Assembly: GCA_947492745.1 (NCBI GenBank)
Contig: CANLOE010000041.1
Location: 1 to 54,445, forward strand
DNA from: an uncultured Cyclobacteriaceae bacterium
Lineage (GTDB): Bacteria; Bacteroidota; Bacteroidia; Cytophagales; Cyclobacteriaceae
DNA length: 54,445 nucleotides
Direction: 5' to 3'
The position numbers and the translations under genes are program-made. The notes under the pieces were generated by a model that saw only the letters and a list, made by a program, of their open reading frames with translations, was not told the origin of the DNA and searched no databases. Shown here in pieces: positions 29,768-41,100 of the stretch; the first letter of the stretch is position 1, and the number at the start of each line of letters is the position of its first letter.

Positions 29768-30829
29768 TTATACCGTTGTTTTGCTGACACTATATACTTC
29801 CTTTAATTGCCTCAAATGCTCTAGGTTCTCTAGTATTTTATAAGAAGGTGGTCCAAAGTCCAAGAGACAGGCAATCTCATCTACCCCTGCGGCTTCTGTC
29901 TGCTCTACCATGTCCATGCAGGATTCCTTACTTCCTATGAGTCCTTTTGTTGTTGCAAATCTGTCGTACAGGAAGTTGACAAACTCATCCATATCCTCTT
30001 CGGACAGAGAGTCTATGGAAAAACTACTGTTTCTGTTCTGGGCCAGTCCATTCAACAGGCCTCTATTTCTTTTCAGGAAATCACAGTAGGGTTTCCGGGC
30101 TTCTTCTTTGGTACTTGTTTCCTCCTCACCCACATAAGTATGCAACATCAGGGATACCTTTCCCGTGGAGGGGTCAAACCCATTCTCCTCGCGTTTCTTT
30201 CGGTACAGAACTATCTTTTCCGATAAGTCCTCCAATGTTTGGTCCAATACTGCCGTCAGTATGTTCAAGCCCAGACTGCCCGCTTTTTCAAAACCTTCGG
30301 GGTTACCACTAGTGGTGATATAAAGAGGAATCTGTTTTTGTACCGGTGAAGGATATATCCTTACTTGGGAAGTTTTACCGTTTCCACCACGGCGTTCGAT
30401 GGCTTCCTCGTTCCATAATCTTCGGACCGTCTCAATACCTTCGTACATGACCTGATGCTTGTTGGCATAATGGTCCGGAAAGAAGACAAAATCATTGGGA
30501 TTCCATCCTGAGGCAATCGATAGCCCCACACGTCCGTTGGACAAATTGTCCACCATCGACCATTCTTCTGCCACGCGGATAGGGTCATGTATGGGCAAGA
30601 CCACACTACCACTGTTCAGTTTTATCCTTTTGGTGACCCCAGCGATAGCAGCATGTAAAATGGCAGGGTTATTATATACCCCTCCAAATTCCGTAAAGTG
30701 CCTTTCGGGTACCCAGATGGAAGAAAAGTCATTTTCGTCTCCGTAAATGGCACATTGTTTTACCAATTCGTATATATTGCCAGACAGAGAGTCTTCACTA
30801 CTGGCAAAAAACATTAATCCAAATTCCAT
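29768..30829 (-). CDS. Luciferase-like FMN-dependent monooxygenase (MupA/Atu3671 type)
   Basis: The 353-residue TIM-barrel protein belongs to the bacterial-luciferase-like family, subgroup common in NRPS/PKS clusters. Recognisable stretches are MEFGLMFFAS at the N-terminus, SIWVPERHFTEFGGVYNNPA (~38-57), SVVLPIHDPIRVAEEW (~75-90) and GRVGLSIASGWNPNDF (~99-114). These enzymes use reduced FMN and O2. In some clusters the domain is fused to a synthase; here it is free-standing. Its substrate, a carrier-bound or released intermediate, cannot be told from the sequence. It lies 21 bases after the MFS gene and 11 bases before the hydroxylase gene, so it is part of one operon. Confidence 0.88.
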   Translation of the reverse strand: MEFGLMFFASSEDSLSGNIYELVKQCAIYGDENDFSSIWVPERHFTEFGGVYNNPAILHAAIAGVTKRIKLNSGSVVLPIHDPIRVAEEWSMVDNLSNGRVGLSIASGWNPNDFVFFPDHYANKHQVMYEGIETVRRLWNEEAIERRGGNGKTSQVRIYPSPVQKQIPLYITTSGNPEGFEKAGSLGLNILTAVLDQTLEDLSEKIVLYRKKREENGFDPSTGKVSLMLHTYVGEEETSTKEEARKPYCDFLKRNRGLLNGLAQNRNSSFSIDSLSEEDMDEFVNFLYDRFATTKGLIGSKESCMDMVEQTEAAGVDEIACLLDFGPPSYKILENLEHLRQLKEVYSVSKTTV

Positions 30830-30850
30830 ATACTTTTCAATTAATTTATT

Positions 30851-32119
30851 TCAACTAAACTCTCCGTCATATACATCGTTCAATGCTTTCAATGATCGAT
30901 TACTCTTGAAGATCAGAGTAACGAACAATAATAGCGTACCTGAGAGGCCAAATATCAGGACGATATGTTTGGTGATCATCGTGCCGGGCAGATAGCCCAG
31001 CGTCTCATCGAACCAGCTATCCTTGAATCCCGAAAGTAGACTCATGAAAAAACCTGCGCATAAAAAGGACATGGGTTTCGAAAAACCCTCAAAAAAAGAG
31101 AACCAACCCGATACCCGCCCCAGCTGCCCTATGGGTATGATGGTATGGTAGAACGACTCGCTGATCACCTCTTCGATGGTAAACAACAGGAACATCAACA
31201 ATCCCCCTACGGCCAGGGCATAAGGGTCGAGGTAGACCAAAAAACCTATCAGTATCATCCCTTTCAGGAAGCCCGTGAGCAGAATAGCAGTCATTGGTTT
31301 TTTTATCTTGCCCCTTACCCGGCTCATTAGGACTCCTCCCAGAAGGCTTCCGGTACCGGCTACGGAGAGGATCATGCCCAAGACATATTCATTGGAAAAA
31401 TCCAGTAGCAAGGGAGTGAACAGCACAAAAGTAAGGCCGAGCAGATAATTTGATATGAAGGAAAAAGCGGTCAAGTGCAGAATACCTTTATTGTCCTTTA
31501 TGAAGCGGGTTATCATCTCCCAGTCTTTTCCAATATCGAAGCCTTCGCTAATTTTGGTCACAGCGACAAATCTGGACGCCATAAAGAACAGGACCGATAT
31601 CACGAATGTGACGACATCCAGCGAGAAGATATAAGTAATTCCCACTAACTTGTAGAGTACCGGAGCGAGAATGGGCACACTGATTTCAATGATAGAATAC
31701 AAAGTGATCGATAGCCCTGAGGCCCTGACCAAATTTTCTTTTGGGACCATCGCCGGAATAGACACCGAGAAACTCCTGAACACAAATATACCCGCGATAG
31801 AACCTACTGCCGCAGCCGACATTATATGCCAAGAACGTAGTACAGCAAAGTAATGCAGTAACATCATCAACGCGCTGGCCAGACCCGCAACCAATAGGCC
31901 TGTTACGATCATCTTCTTTTTATTCCAGCGATCGATCAGTCCTCCGATAAACGGCGCTAGCAGAACTCCGGGGAAGGCCTGAAAGAACCAAACCATAGAA
32001 TAGGAACTGACACTGCCATCGGGTTGGTCCAAAATCCATATCCCCAACGCAAAATCTGTCAAGTTTGTACCAAAAAGGGAGACCATCAATACGCACAGGT
32101 ATATCAAATACGTCCTCAT
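30851..32119 (-). CDS. MFS transporter, probable lipopeptide exporter
   Basis: The 422-residue protein is largely hydrophobic, with about 12 predicted membrane segments and the loop motif GGLIDRWNKKKMI (~59-71), the MFS G-x-x-x-D-R-x-x-R/K signature between helices 2 and 3. It belongs to the MFS group that includes macrolide and siderophore exporters such as EntS. The ATG overlaps the stop of the PKS-NRPS gene by ATGA (32116-32119), indicating translational coupling. Given this, export of the cluster product or self-resistance is the likely role. Substrate is inferred from context only. Confidence 0.88.
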   Translation of the reverse strand: MRTYLIYLCVLMVSLFGTNLTDFALGIWILDQPDGSVSSYSMVWFFQAFPGVLLAPFIGGLIDRWNKKKMIVTGLLVAGLASALMMLLHYFAVLRSWHIMSAAAVGSIAGIFVFRSFSVSIPAMVPKENLVRASGLSITLYSIIEISVPILAPVLYKLVGITYIFSLDVVTFVISVLFFMASRFVAVTKISEGFDIGKDWEMITRFIKDNKGILHLTAFSFISNYLLGLTFVLFTPLLLDFSNEYVLGMILSVAGTGSLLGGVLMSRVRGKIKKPMTAILLTGFLKGMILIGFLVYLDPYALAVGGLLMFLLFTIEEVISESFYHTIIPIGQLGRVSGWFSFFEGFSKPMSFLCAGFFMSLLSGFKDSWFDETLGYLPGTMITKHIVLIFGLSGTLLLFVTLIFKSNRSLKALNDVYDGEFS

Positions 32120-35100
32120 AATTCAATACTCATTTCGAAAGTATCCTCTTCTTCCTGTTCTTCTGCATATTCGATGAAGGTACTTAGTTCTTCTATCGTT
32201 TTGAACTCGAAGAGTGCCTTTACGGGAACCGTAACCCCGATGCTCTTCTGAATAGCGGCGATTACTTTGATGACCAATAGAGAATGCAGTCCCATATCGA
32301 AGAAGTCATGCCGGATTCCTATCTCTTTCATCCCTAAGACATCCGAAAAAACAGCAATAAGCTGTTTCTCCAGCTCAGAACGGGGTTCGATTATATCCTG
32401 CCCTCGTATACTTTGCTCTGGTTCGGGCAGAGATTTTCGGTCTATCTTACCGCTGGAGGTCAATGGCATGTCCTCCAACTCGACCCATAGCTGGGGGATC
32501 ATGTATTCGGGCAAATACTCTTTCAGGCTGTTTTTTATGGACTTCCGATCCATATCTCCTCGGGGGATTACATAGCCTACCAGCTGTTGGTTACCGTCCA
32601 CTCCACTGTAAGTGGACACGCAACAGTGACTCACTTCGGGTATTTCCGATATCCTAGTCTCAATTTCGCCCAGCTCGATACGATAGCCGCGAACTTTCAC
32701 CTGATTGTCCCCGCGTCCCAGAAACTCTATATTCCCATCGGGAAGCCATCGGGCAAGGTCTCCCGTGCGGTACATCCGCTCTCCTTTACGAAAGGGGTGA
32801 TCGACGAACTTAGTACGGGTCAGTTCCTCGCGGTTCATATAACCTCTTGCCAGCTGGTCACCTGAGATACAGAGTTCTCCGATAACACCAATCGGTTGAG
32901 GCTCATCGCCAGGACTCAGGATATAGATATCCGTATTGGATACCGGGCGACCGATGGGAACACGGGACAGTGATTCCACTTCCGTAGGAGCTGTCCAACT
33001 AGTGACATCGATAGTAGCTTCGGTAGGTCCATAAAGGTTATCCAGACGTACCGTTGGGAAAATGGACCTGAAGTGTCGTACATGGGTCAAGGATAGCGAC
33101 TCGCCACTGCACAGTACGCGGGACAGTACGCCCTCTTTCTCTTGCTCCCCATGTTGTTCTAAAGACTGAAGAAACGGTGTCAGCATCGAAGGAACGAAGT
33201 GTACTGTCGTGACAGATTCAGAGATGATGAGCTTCCTCAGGTAATCAGGATTTTTATGTCCATCGGGAGCCGCCAGCACTAGTGGACAGCCAAAGGCCAA
33301 AGGCCAGAAAAACTCCCATACCGATACATCAAAGCAAAAATTGGTTTTCTGGAGTACCTTATCTGTAGAGGCTTCCAATCTATATTTATCCTGAGTCCAA
33401 AGAATCCTGTTCGCTAGGCTACCGTGCTCTATCATGACACCTTTGGGGCTACCCGTACTCCCCGAGGTATAGATGACATAGGCCAGTTCACCTATCTTAT
33501 TTTTATGTTCAGGTGCTTCAATGGACTGTTCCGCGATTCTTTCCCAATGCCTGTCCAGCAGTATTTCGTCCAGATGTCCTACCTTGGGGATTACTGCACT
33601 ACCGGCTTCATTTGTCAGTACTTTACGAATACCGGCCTCAGAAAACATGTATTCAATACGGGCGGATGGGTACTCCGGATCTACGGGGACATAGGCCGCT
33701 CTGGCTTTCAATATTCCCAAAATACCCACGACCATCTCTACACTACGTACCATGCAGATACCCACAGGTTCTTCGGCAGATAGGCCTAAACTCAGTAAGT
33801 GATGTGCCAGTTGATTCGACTTCGAATCGAGTTCCCTATAACTGACAGACTCCCCCTCGAACCTCAGGGCTGTAGCTTCCGGGGCCTTGATTACCTGTTC
33901 CCTGAACAAATCCATCACGGTCTTTTCGGAAGGGTACTCTACCGAGGTACCGTTAAACCCTTTCAACAATCCCTCTTTTTCCTGACTGTCCAGCATTGGT
34001 ATCTTGCCCAATGGGAGGTGGGAACTATCGATGCAAGCTATCAATAGGTTTTGATAGTGGGCCGCCATTCTCTCAGGGGTATGCTCGTTGAAAAGATCGG
34101 TACAGTACTCCACGTATAGCATCAGACGGTCATCCTGTTCATCAATGGTGAAGGTCAGGTCAAATTTGGAGGTCGTATTTTCTATATCGTATTTTGAAAG
34201 TTTCAGGTCTCCCAGTTCCAGTTCTCTCACATCGGGCGAATTCTGCAATCCGAACATCACTTGGAATATCGGGCTGCGGCTCATGTCCCTTTCCGGAGAT
34301 AGTTTCTCCACTACTTTCTCAAAGGGAGCGGACTGATGCTCATAGGCCTTTAATGTTGTTTCCTTGATTTGTCTCAGAAAGTCCACGAACGTTTGCTCTT
34401 CGCTCAGTTCGCTTCGAATGGCCAATGTATTGATGAAAACACCGACCATCTGCTGTTCCTCTTCTTGGGTACGGTTGGCTATCGGCGTACCTACGCATAT
34501 ATCTTTTTGATGACCACTATATCGGTACAACAGTACCTTGAAAATGGAAAGCATGGTCATGAACAAGGTTACTCCTTCTTTTTGAGAAAACCCGATCAGC
34601 TTTTGTTTCAGTGAGGCATCGATGACATACTCTATTTTTCTTCCTTTACTGCTTTGAAAGGCGGGTCTAGGGTAGTCAAGGGGCAACTCCAAAGGTTCGA
34701 CTCCGCTTAACTGCCCGTCCCAATACTCTAACATGGGATTCAATTCACCTCCTTTTAAGTATTCTCTTTGCCAAACGGAATAATCAGCATATTGAACGGC
34801 CTGTTCGGGCAAAAGAGGTGTCCCCCCCTTTGATAAGGCATCATAGAGCGTTATAAAATCATTTAAGATCAAGGACTCGGACCAGCCGTCGGCAGCGATA
34901 TGGTGTACGACTATAATCAGAAAATATTCTTTTTCGTTGGTCTGTACTAGAGCAAAACGCAACATCAGGTCCGATGACAGATCAAAAGGAGCGAATATGA
35001 TTTCATGGATAGCATTCTCCACATTGGCCTGTGGGCCGAGTTGGATATACTCCATATCATAAGTATCCACGACTTTTATTTCTTGATACAGATTCCCATT

Positions 35101-38100
35101 CTCATCAGTCTTCACCACCGTACGCAATGCTTCATGTCTTTGGAGCAGCTGGTGGGCTGCTTCCTGCATAACAGTATGATCGGGTGCCTGCGAAAGTCTG
35201 AGTGCAGTGAAAATATGGTACTTTTCACTACCCTCCAACTGATCCAAGAACCACAATCGTTCTTGGGCATAGGACAAGGGAAGCTTTGCGGTCCTTATCA
35301 CATCCAAGATACCCGACTGTTTCCCGTCTTCATTCCCACTCGTCCCAAACTCCATAATCTCAGTGAGGATATGAGTGGCACAGGCCTGTATCGATGGGAA
35401 ATTAAAAATAATCGTAATGGGCAAATTGATTTTCAAGGTATCGCGTAACCGATTTCTTAAAGCCATGGCAATCAAAGAATCCATGCCGTATTCAATAAGT
35501 GGTCGGTTTACGGGCAGTTCGTCGATGCCCATTACCGCTGCGGCTTCTTTTTGCATCCACGTTACCATGACCGACAAGCGCTCCCCTCCCGAAAGTCTAG
35601 CCAGTTGCCCTGGTAGGTCATCCTCTACCCTCGGTATCTCCTTCTTTTCTTGAACTGTACTCCCCGAAGTGGAGACGATAGAGGTTTCCGCTACCCCCTT
35701 GTCCGAAGATTTTGCTTGGCTCGAATCGGGAGAGAAAGGCTCGAGGATACTGCCCATTGCATGGGACCTCCATTTTGTGTCTTTGGTGTTTTTGCTATAA
35801 AGCATATACTCATAGCCTCCACTTTCGAGGTCCTTATATATACACTGTATCGTGTAGGTCAGGCCATCTTCGGCATACAATGGCTTTTCCAGTTGAACAG
35901 AACCTAGAATCAGGGCATCTGCTCGATCATCGATATAGGACTGCACTAGATCGACCAGAAAGGATGTAGGCATGAGTATACGCTCTACATTGGTATCCAT
36001 GGACCATTGTTGATAAACCTTTGGCCCGACTTCCCATTGATAGATCATACTTCCTGGGATTTCTATCTTTGTGGATGACAGGGTACCTTTTCCATTGCTG
36101 ATTATCGAACTTTTGTTCTTGTCCCGTCGGGTCTCTTCTATCCAGTACCTACTTCTCTGAAAAGGATAAGTGGGCAGATTCAATTTGATATCGTTCTGTC
36201 CGACAAATACATTCTTCCACTCCACCTGACCGCCTTCGACATACCATTTGGCAAGACTCGACATCATGGTCATGATATCGTTTTTTCCCTTGGATAGGGA
36301 TGGTAGCCATATACTTCTAGTCTTTGTATCATTCTCCGGTAGGCAATGCTGTCCCAATGAGGATAATACAGGGTGGGGACCCAATTCGATGAACGTATTG
36401 ATTCCTTTATCCAATAGTGTCCCGATACTTTTTGAGAACATCACGGTAGCCTTGACATGATCGACCCAATACCGCGGAGTACTCATCTCTTCTCCACCCG
36501 GTTTTCCCGTCATGTTACCGATCAGTTCATAGTTGGCTTTCGCAAACTTTATGTTCTTTACGATTTTCTCGAACGAGGCCAGCATAGGTTCCATAAGTGG
36601 CGAATGGAAGGCATGGGATACCTCTAACTTTTTATAGCTTATACCCTGAGTGTCCAGCTGACCACATATCTTTTCCAAGAAAGAAGTCGTTCCCGCTAAT
36701 ACGGTCTGACGGGGGCTATTGATGGCTGCTATGGAAATATCCCGAGGATAGGGCGCTATCATTTCCCGAAGCTTTTCCGCCCTCGTTGCTACGGATACCA
36801 TGCCGCCCGACCGGGGAAGTTTGCTCATCAATTCTCCTCGCTTTACAGCCATCATCAATCCATCTTCCAAACTGAATATTCCTGCCACACAGGCAGCCGT
36901 AATCTCTCCAACGCTATGTCCCAGCAGTACTTCTGGAGTACATCCGTAGTGTTCCCATAATTTGAACAGGGCATATCCCAGACTAAAGAGGGCAGGTTGG
37001 GTATATTGCGTATCGTCCAATAGATAGGGTTCTCCCTGAGAAGGATGGGCAAACATAAGGGTCTTGAGGTCCATATCATGAGTTTTGCCCAGCTCATGAA
37101 AACAACGGTCGAGGGCTGTTCTGAATGCTTCCTCCCGTTCATAAAGGCTGCTTCCCATACCTGAGTATTGGGCTCCCTGCCCGGTAAAAAGAAAAGCAGT
37201 CTTCAATGATGAGAAATCATGCTGCGCAGCAAAGACCTTATTTTCTTCCTTTGTATCCAGTACCCTTCGTAATGTGGAACGGCTATTCGCTATTATGGCC
37301 GTTCTATAGGAAAAGTGATTTCTCTTTAAAGAAAGGTGATAACCGATATCTCTCAGCGTATCGTCAGGGTTCTCTTCCAGATAGCGCCCCAGATTTTTTT
37401 CCTGCGCTACCAATGCTCCTCTATCAAAGGCCGATAAGGGCAGTAAACAGGGTTCATTATCATGGGTTTCTTGTATGTGCGTCTTCCTATTGGGGGCCTC
37501 TCCCAGTATCACATGGGCATTGGTACCGCTAAAACCAAAGGAACTGACTCCCGCATACCTTGCTCTCCCCGTTTTTCTCCATTGGGTATTTTTGGTAACT
37601 ACCTGAATGGGTATCTCACTCCAAGGAATCTTGGAACTGGGAGCTTCAAAATGGATGTTCCGTGGCAATAGTTCATTTTTCAGTGCCAAAATTGTCTTGA
37701 TGATACCCACCACTCCGGCAGCGGCTTCGGTGTGTCCGATATTACTCTTCAACGCCCCTATCAACAACGGTGCCCCGTGGCTTCTTTCTTTTGCCACCAC
37801 TTCCTGTAATGCGCCTACCTCGATGGGGTCTCCCAGCGGAGTCCCTGTACCGTGGGTTTCTATGTAATCTATCTCTGCCGGAGATATCCCCGCTTTGGAC
37901 AGTGCTCTGCTGATAACTTCTTGTTGGGCCATCCTGCTAGGTGCCGTGAAGCCTTGGCTTCTTCCATCTTGATTGACACTGCTTCCTTTGATAACGGCAT
38001 GGATGTAATCGCCATCTTTCCGTGCTTCGGACAGTCGCTTCAAGAACAACATCCCGCAAGCCTCGGAACGCACAAATCCGTCCGCGTCATCGGAAAAAGA

Positions 38101-41100
38101 ATGACAATGGCCACTGGGAGACAAAGCCTGTAACTGACTGAGGTATACGTTTCCTTCGGGTGTCAGCATCAGGTTTACCCCGCCGACCAGAGCTTGGTCA
38201 CATTCGCCGTTCAGTATGGCCTGCGTGGCCAAGTGTACCGCTACCAGTGAAGAAGAACAAGCCGTATCGATAGGCATGCACGGCCCTTTCAATCCCAGCC
38301 AGTAGGAAATCCTTCCCACCATGGCACTGTGAGAGGTTCCCAGTCCCGTATAGGCATCGATATCCGCAGCACAACTGACTGCCTTAAATTGGTATTCTGT
38401 TCCGGCCAGTCCGATATAGGTACCTGTATTACTTCCTTTGATCCGCGTACTGTCATAGCCAGCATCTTCCAACGCTTCCCACGCTGTTTCCAACAATAAG
38501 CGTAGCTGTGGATCCACACTCTTTGCCTCTTTCGGGGAAATCCCGAAAAACATAGGATCAAAGCGATCCAGATTTTCCAGAAAGCCTCCTTTGGGGCAGT
38601 ACATTTTACCTTGCACTCCTTTATCCTCTTGGTACCACTCTGTCATTGACCAGCGTTCTTCGGGGACATCGGTGACACAGTCCTTACCGGAAATCAGGTT
38701 TTCCCAAAACTCAGAAAGGTTCACAGCTTGCGGAAACCTACCCGACATGCCTATTATAGCTATATCATCCTTATCTGTCATTTTTTGCTCAGGTAAGGTC
38801 GTATCGGAAACATGCTGGTCCTGAGGGCTCAGAACGACCTCTTTCTCTTTTACTGTCGTAGGTAGCTCTATGGAATCCAGATCCAAGATACCCAAGAAGT
38901 AGTGGGCACAGTCTTCGATGGTAGGATAATCGAACAATAAGGTTATCGGAATTTTTTTATCCAGTGCTTTCGAATATCGGTTCTTGAGCTCTATGGCTTT
39001 CAAAGAGTCCAGGCCCATCTCTGTCAGTGGACGGTCCAAGGGTACTTCAGCAACGGAGAGCAGCGCGCCCGCCTCTCGCTTGAGTTCTTCCTGTAAGAAC
39101 TTCAAACGGACATTGGTCGGAAGTCGGAGTAGTTTCAGAACCAAGTCGGGATAAGTGGTTTTTTCCTCTCTTCCTGTAGACAATACTATTCTATCGTAAA
39201 AAGAGGGCACTTTTCCCCAGGTTTTGGTCAAACGTTCGCCGAACTTCTCTCTGTCGATATCAGCATATAGCAATCGGGACTTTCCCTGTTGCAGCGTACT
39301 GATGAGCATAGAAAAGGCATTCTCTTGGGACAAGGAGGATATACCATATGCCTTGATTTTTGATTTCTCATTCTCGGATAGATTGTTTTGACTGCCCACA
39401 AATGCCCAGGGTCCCCAGTTGATAACACTTACAGGTAACCCTTTCTCCTGTCTATAAAGGCCCAATCCGTCCAAAAACCCATTGGCAGCAGCATAGTTAC
39501 CCTGACCTGTGGTACCAAAAACAGAGGATACCGAAGAAAACAGTACAAAGAAATCCAAAGGCAAGGTATCGGTAAGTTCGTGCAGGTACCAAGCACCTCT
39601 TACTTTAGGTGCCAACACCTGTTGAAACTGCACAGGATCCTGATCGGTAAGAAGACCATCTTCTATAACTCCCGCAAGGTGGATAATCCCTTGTATGGGA
39701 AATGAGGAAGGTACTGAATCAATGACTTTTCGTAAGGCTTCTCTCTCGGTAACATCTACCTCTGCGATTGTAATATGTACCCCCGCATCACGAAGGGACT
39801 GTAGTTTTGTCTGCCTCAGTGGTGATGGTTGACTCCTACCTATCAATAAGAAGTGGTCTATAGGAGTATTTTCCGCCATCCACTCGGTCAGTTTCAGCCC
39901 CATATCTCCCAAACCACCCGTTATCATGACCGTTTTCCCTTTAGCCAAAAGATTAGCGGGCCGTTCCTCAGAAGCAAAAGTTGTATTTTGAGTCATCTTT
40001 AAGCTCAAAATCCTAGAATCCTGTTCGTAGAGGAACTGCTCCCTGCCTGCGGTCGAAGCAAGTGCACCGGACAGTGCCTGGGAGTCTTGACAACCTTTTG
40101 CCAAGTCTATCAGTCCCATCGGAACGTGGGGATACTCGTTCATGAATACGCGCGCAAGCCCCCACAAGGACGATAAGCGAAGACCGGTCGAGGAAGTACC
40201 GGAATGAACCGCTTCGGTTACCCACCATAAATGGCGCAGTTCGGAAAATCGGTTACTTCTGTGCATTTCCATCAATTCCCTTAACTGAGCAAAGCCGCTC
40301 ATAGCTATGGACTCCGAGGTATTGCCGACATCTTCGGACGTATCCTGTATAAACGACCAATCTACCACTATATGGGTCACTGCCGCCAGCTCTTCATAGG
40401 TAGTCATGCGCTCAGGGGATATCTGTACTACCTTTTCTGCAATCCTCAACAGGGCTTTGTTCAACAGGCTGGTTTCCGTGCCGGCCTTACCGACCAATAG
40501 CCAGTGTCCCGCTGGTATGGCACCTTTCTGCACTGGAATCTCCTGGTCCACCCAAGAGAGGTCATAGATATCCTTTTGAAAAGTGCTATCAAGTATATTT
40601 TTATCGCTGTCCACCCAATATCGCCGTTCCTCAAAGGGGTAGTTGGGCAGGGAGAGTCGCGGCCGTTCCCTTCCCTCAAAATAATTTGCCCAATCGGGAT
40701 TACCACCGTGCACGTACCATTTGGCTACACTTTCCAGTATGCATTGGACCGTTTTTGTTTTTCTGTCCAGCGACGTAAGCCAAATGGCCTCATAGTCCTC
40801 AGGGATATTATGTTCTCCCAGGCCAGATAGAGTAGCATCGGGACCCAATTCCACAAATGTGTTGATGCCCTTTGCGAACAAGGTGGAGATACCTTTCGAA
40901 AATTGTACCGTCGACCGCAACTGAGACACCCAATAATCGGCATTGCATACTTCGACATCAACGAATTCCCCACTTAACGTACTGACCATAGGTGATGTGG
41001 GCCGGAGGTAATTAATCGTCTCGGCCACTTCCCTGAAGGTCTGCAATACGGAGTCCATTAGTGGTGAGTGAAAAGCATGTGAGACATTGAGTTCTCTGTA

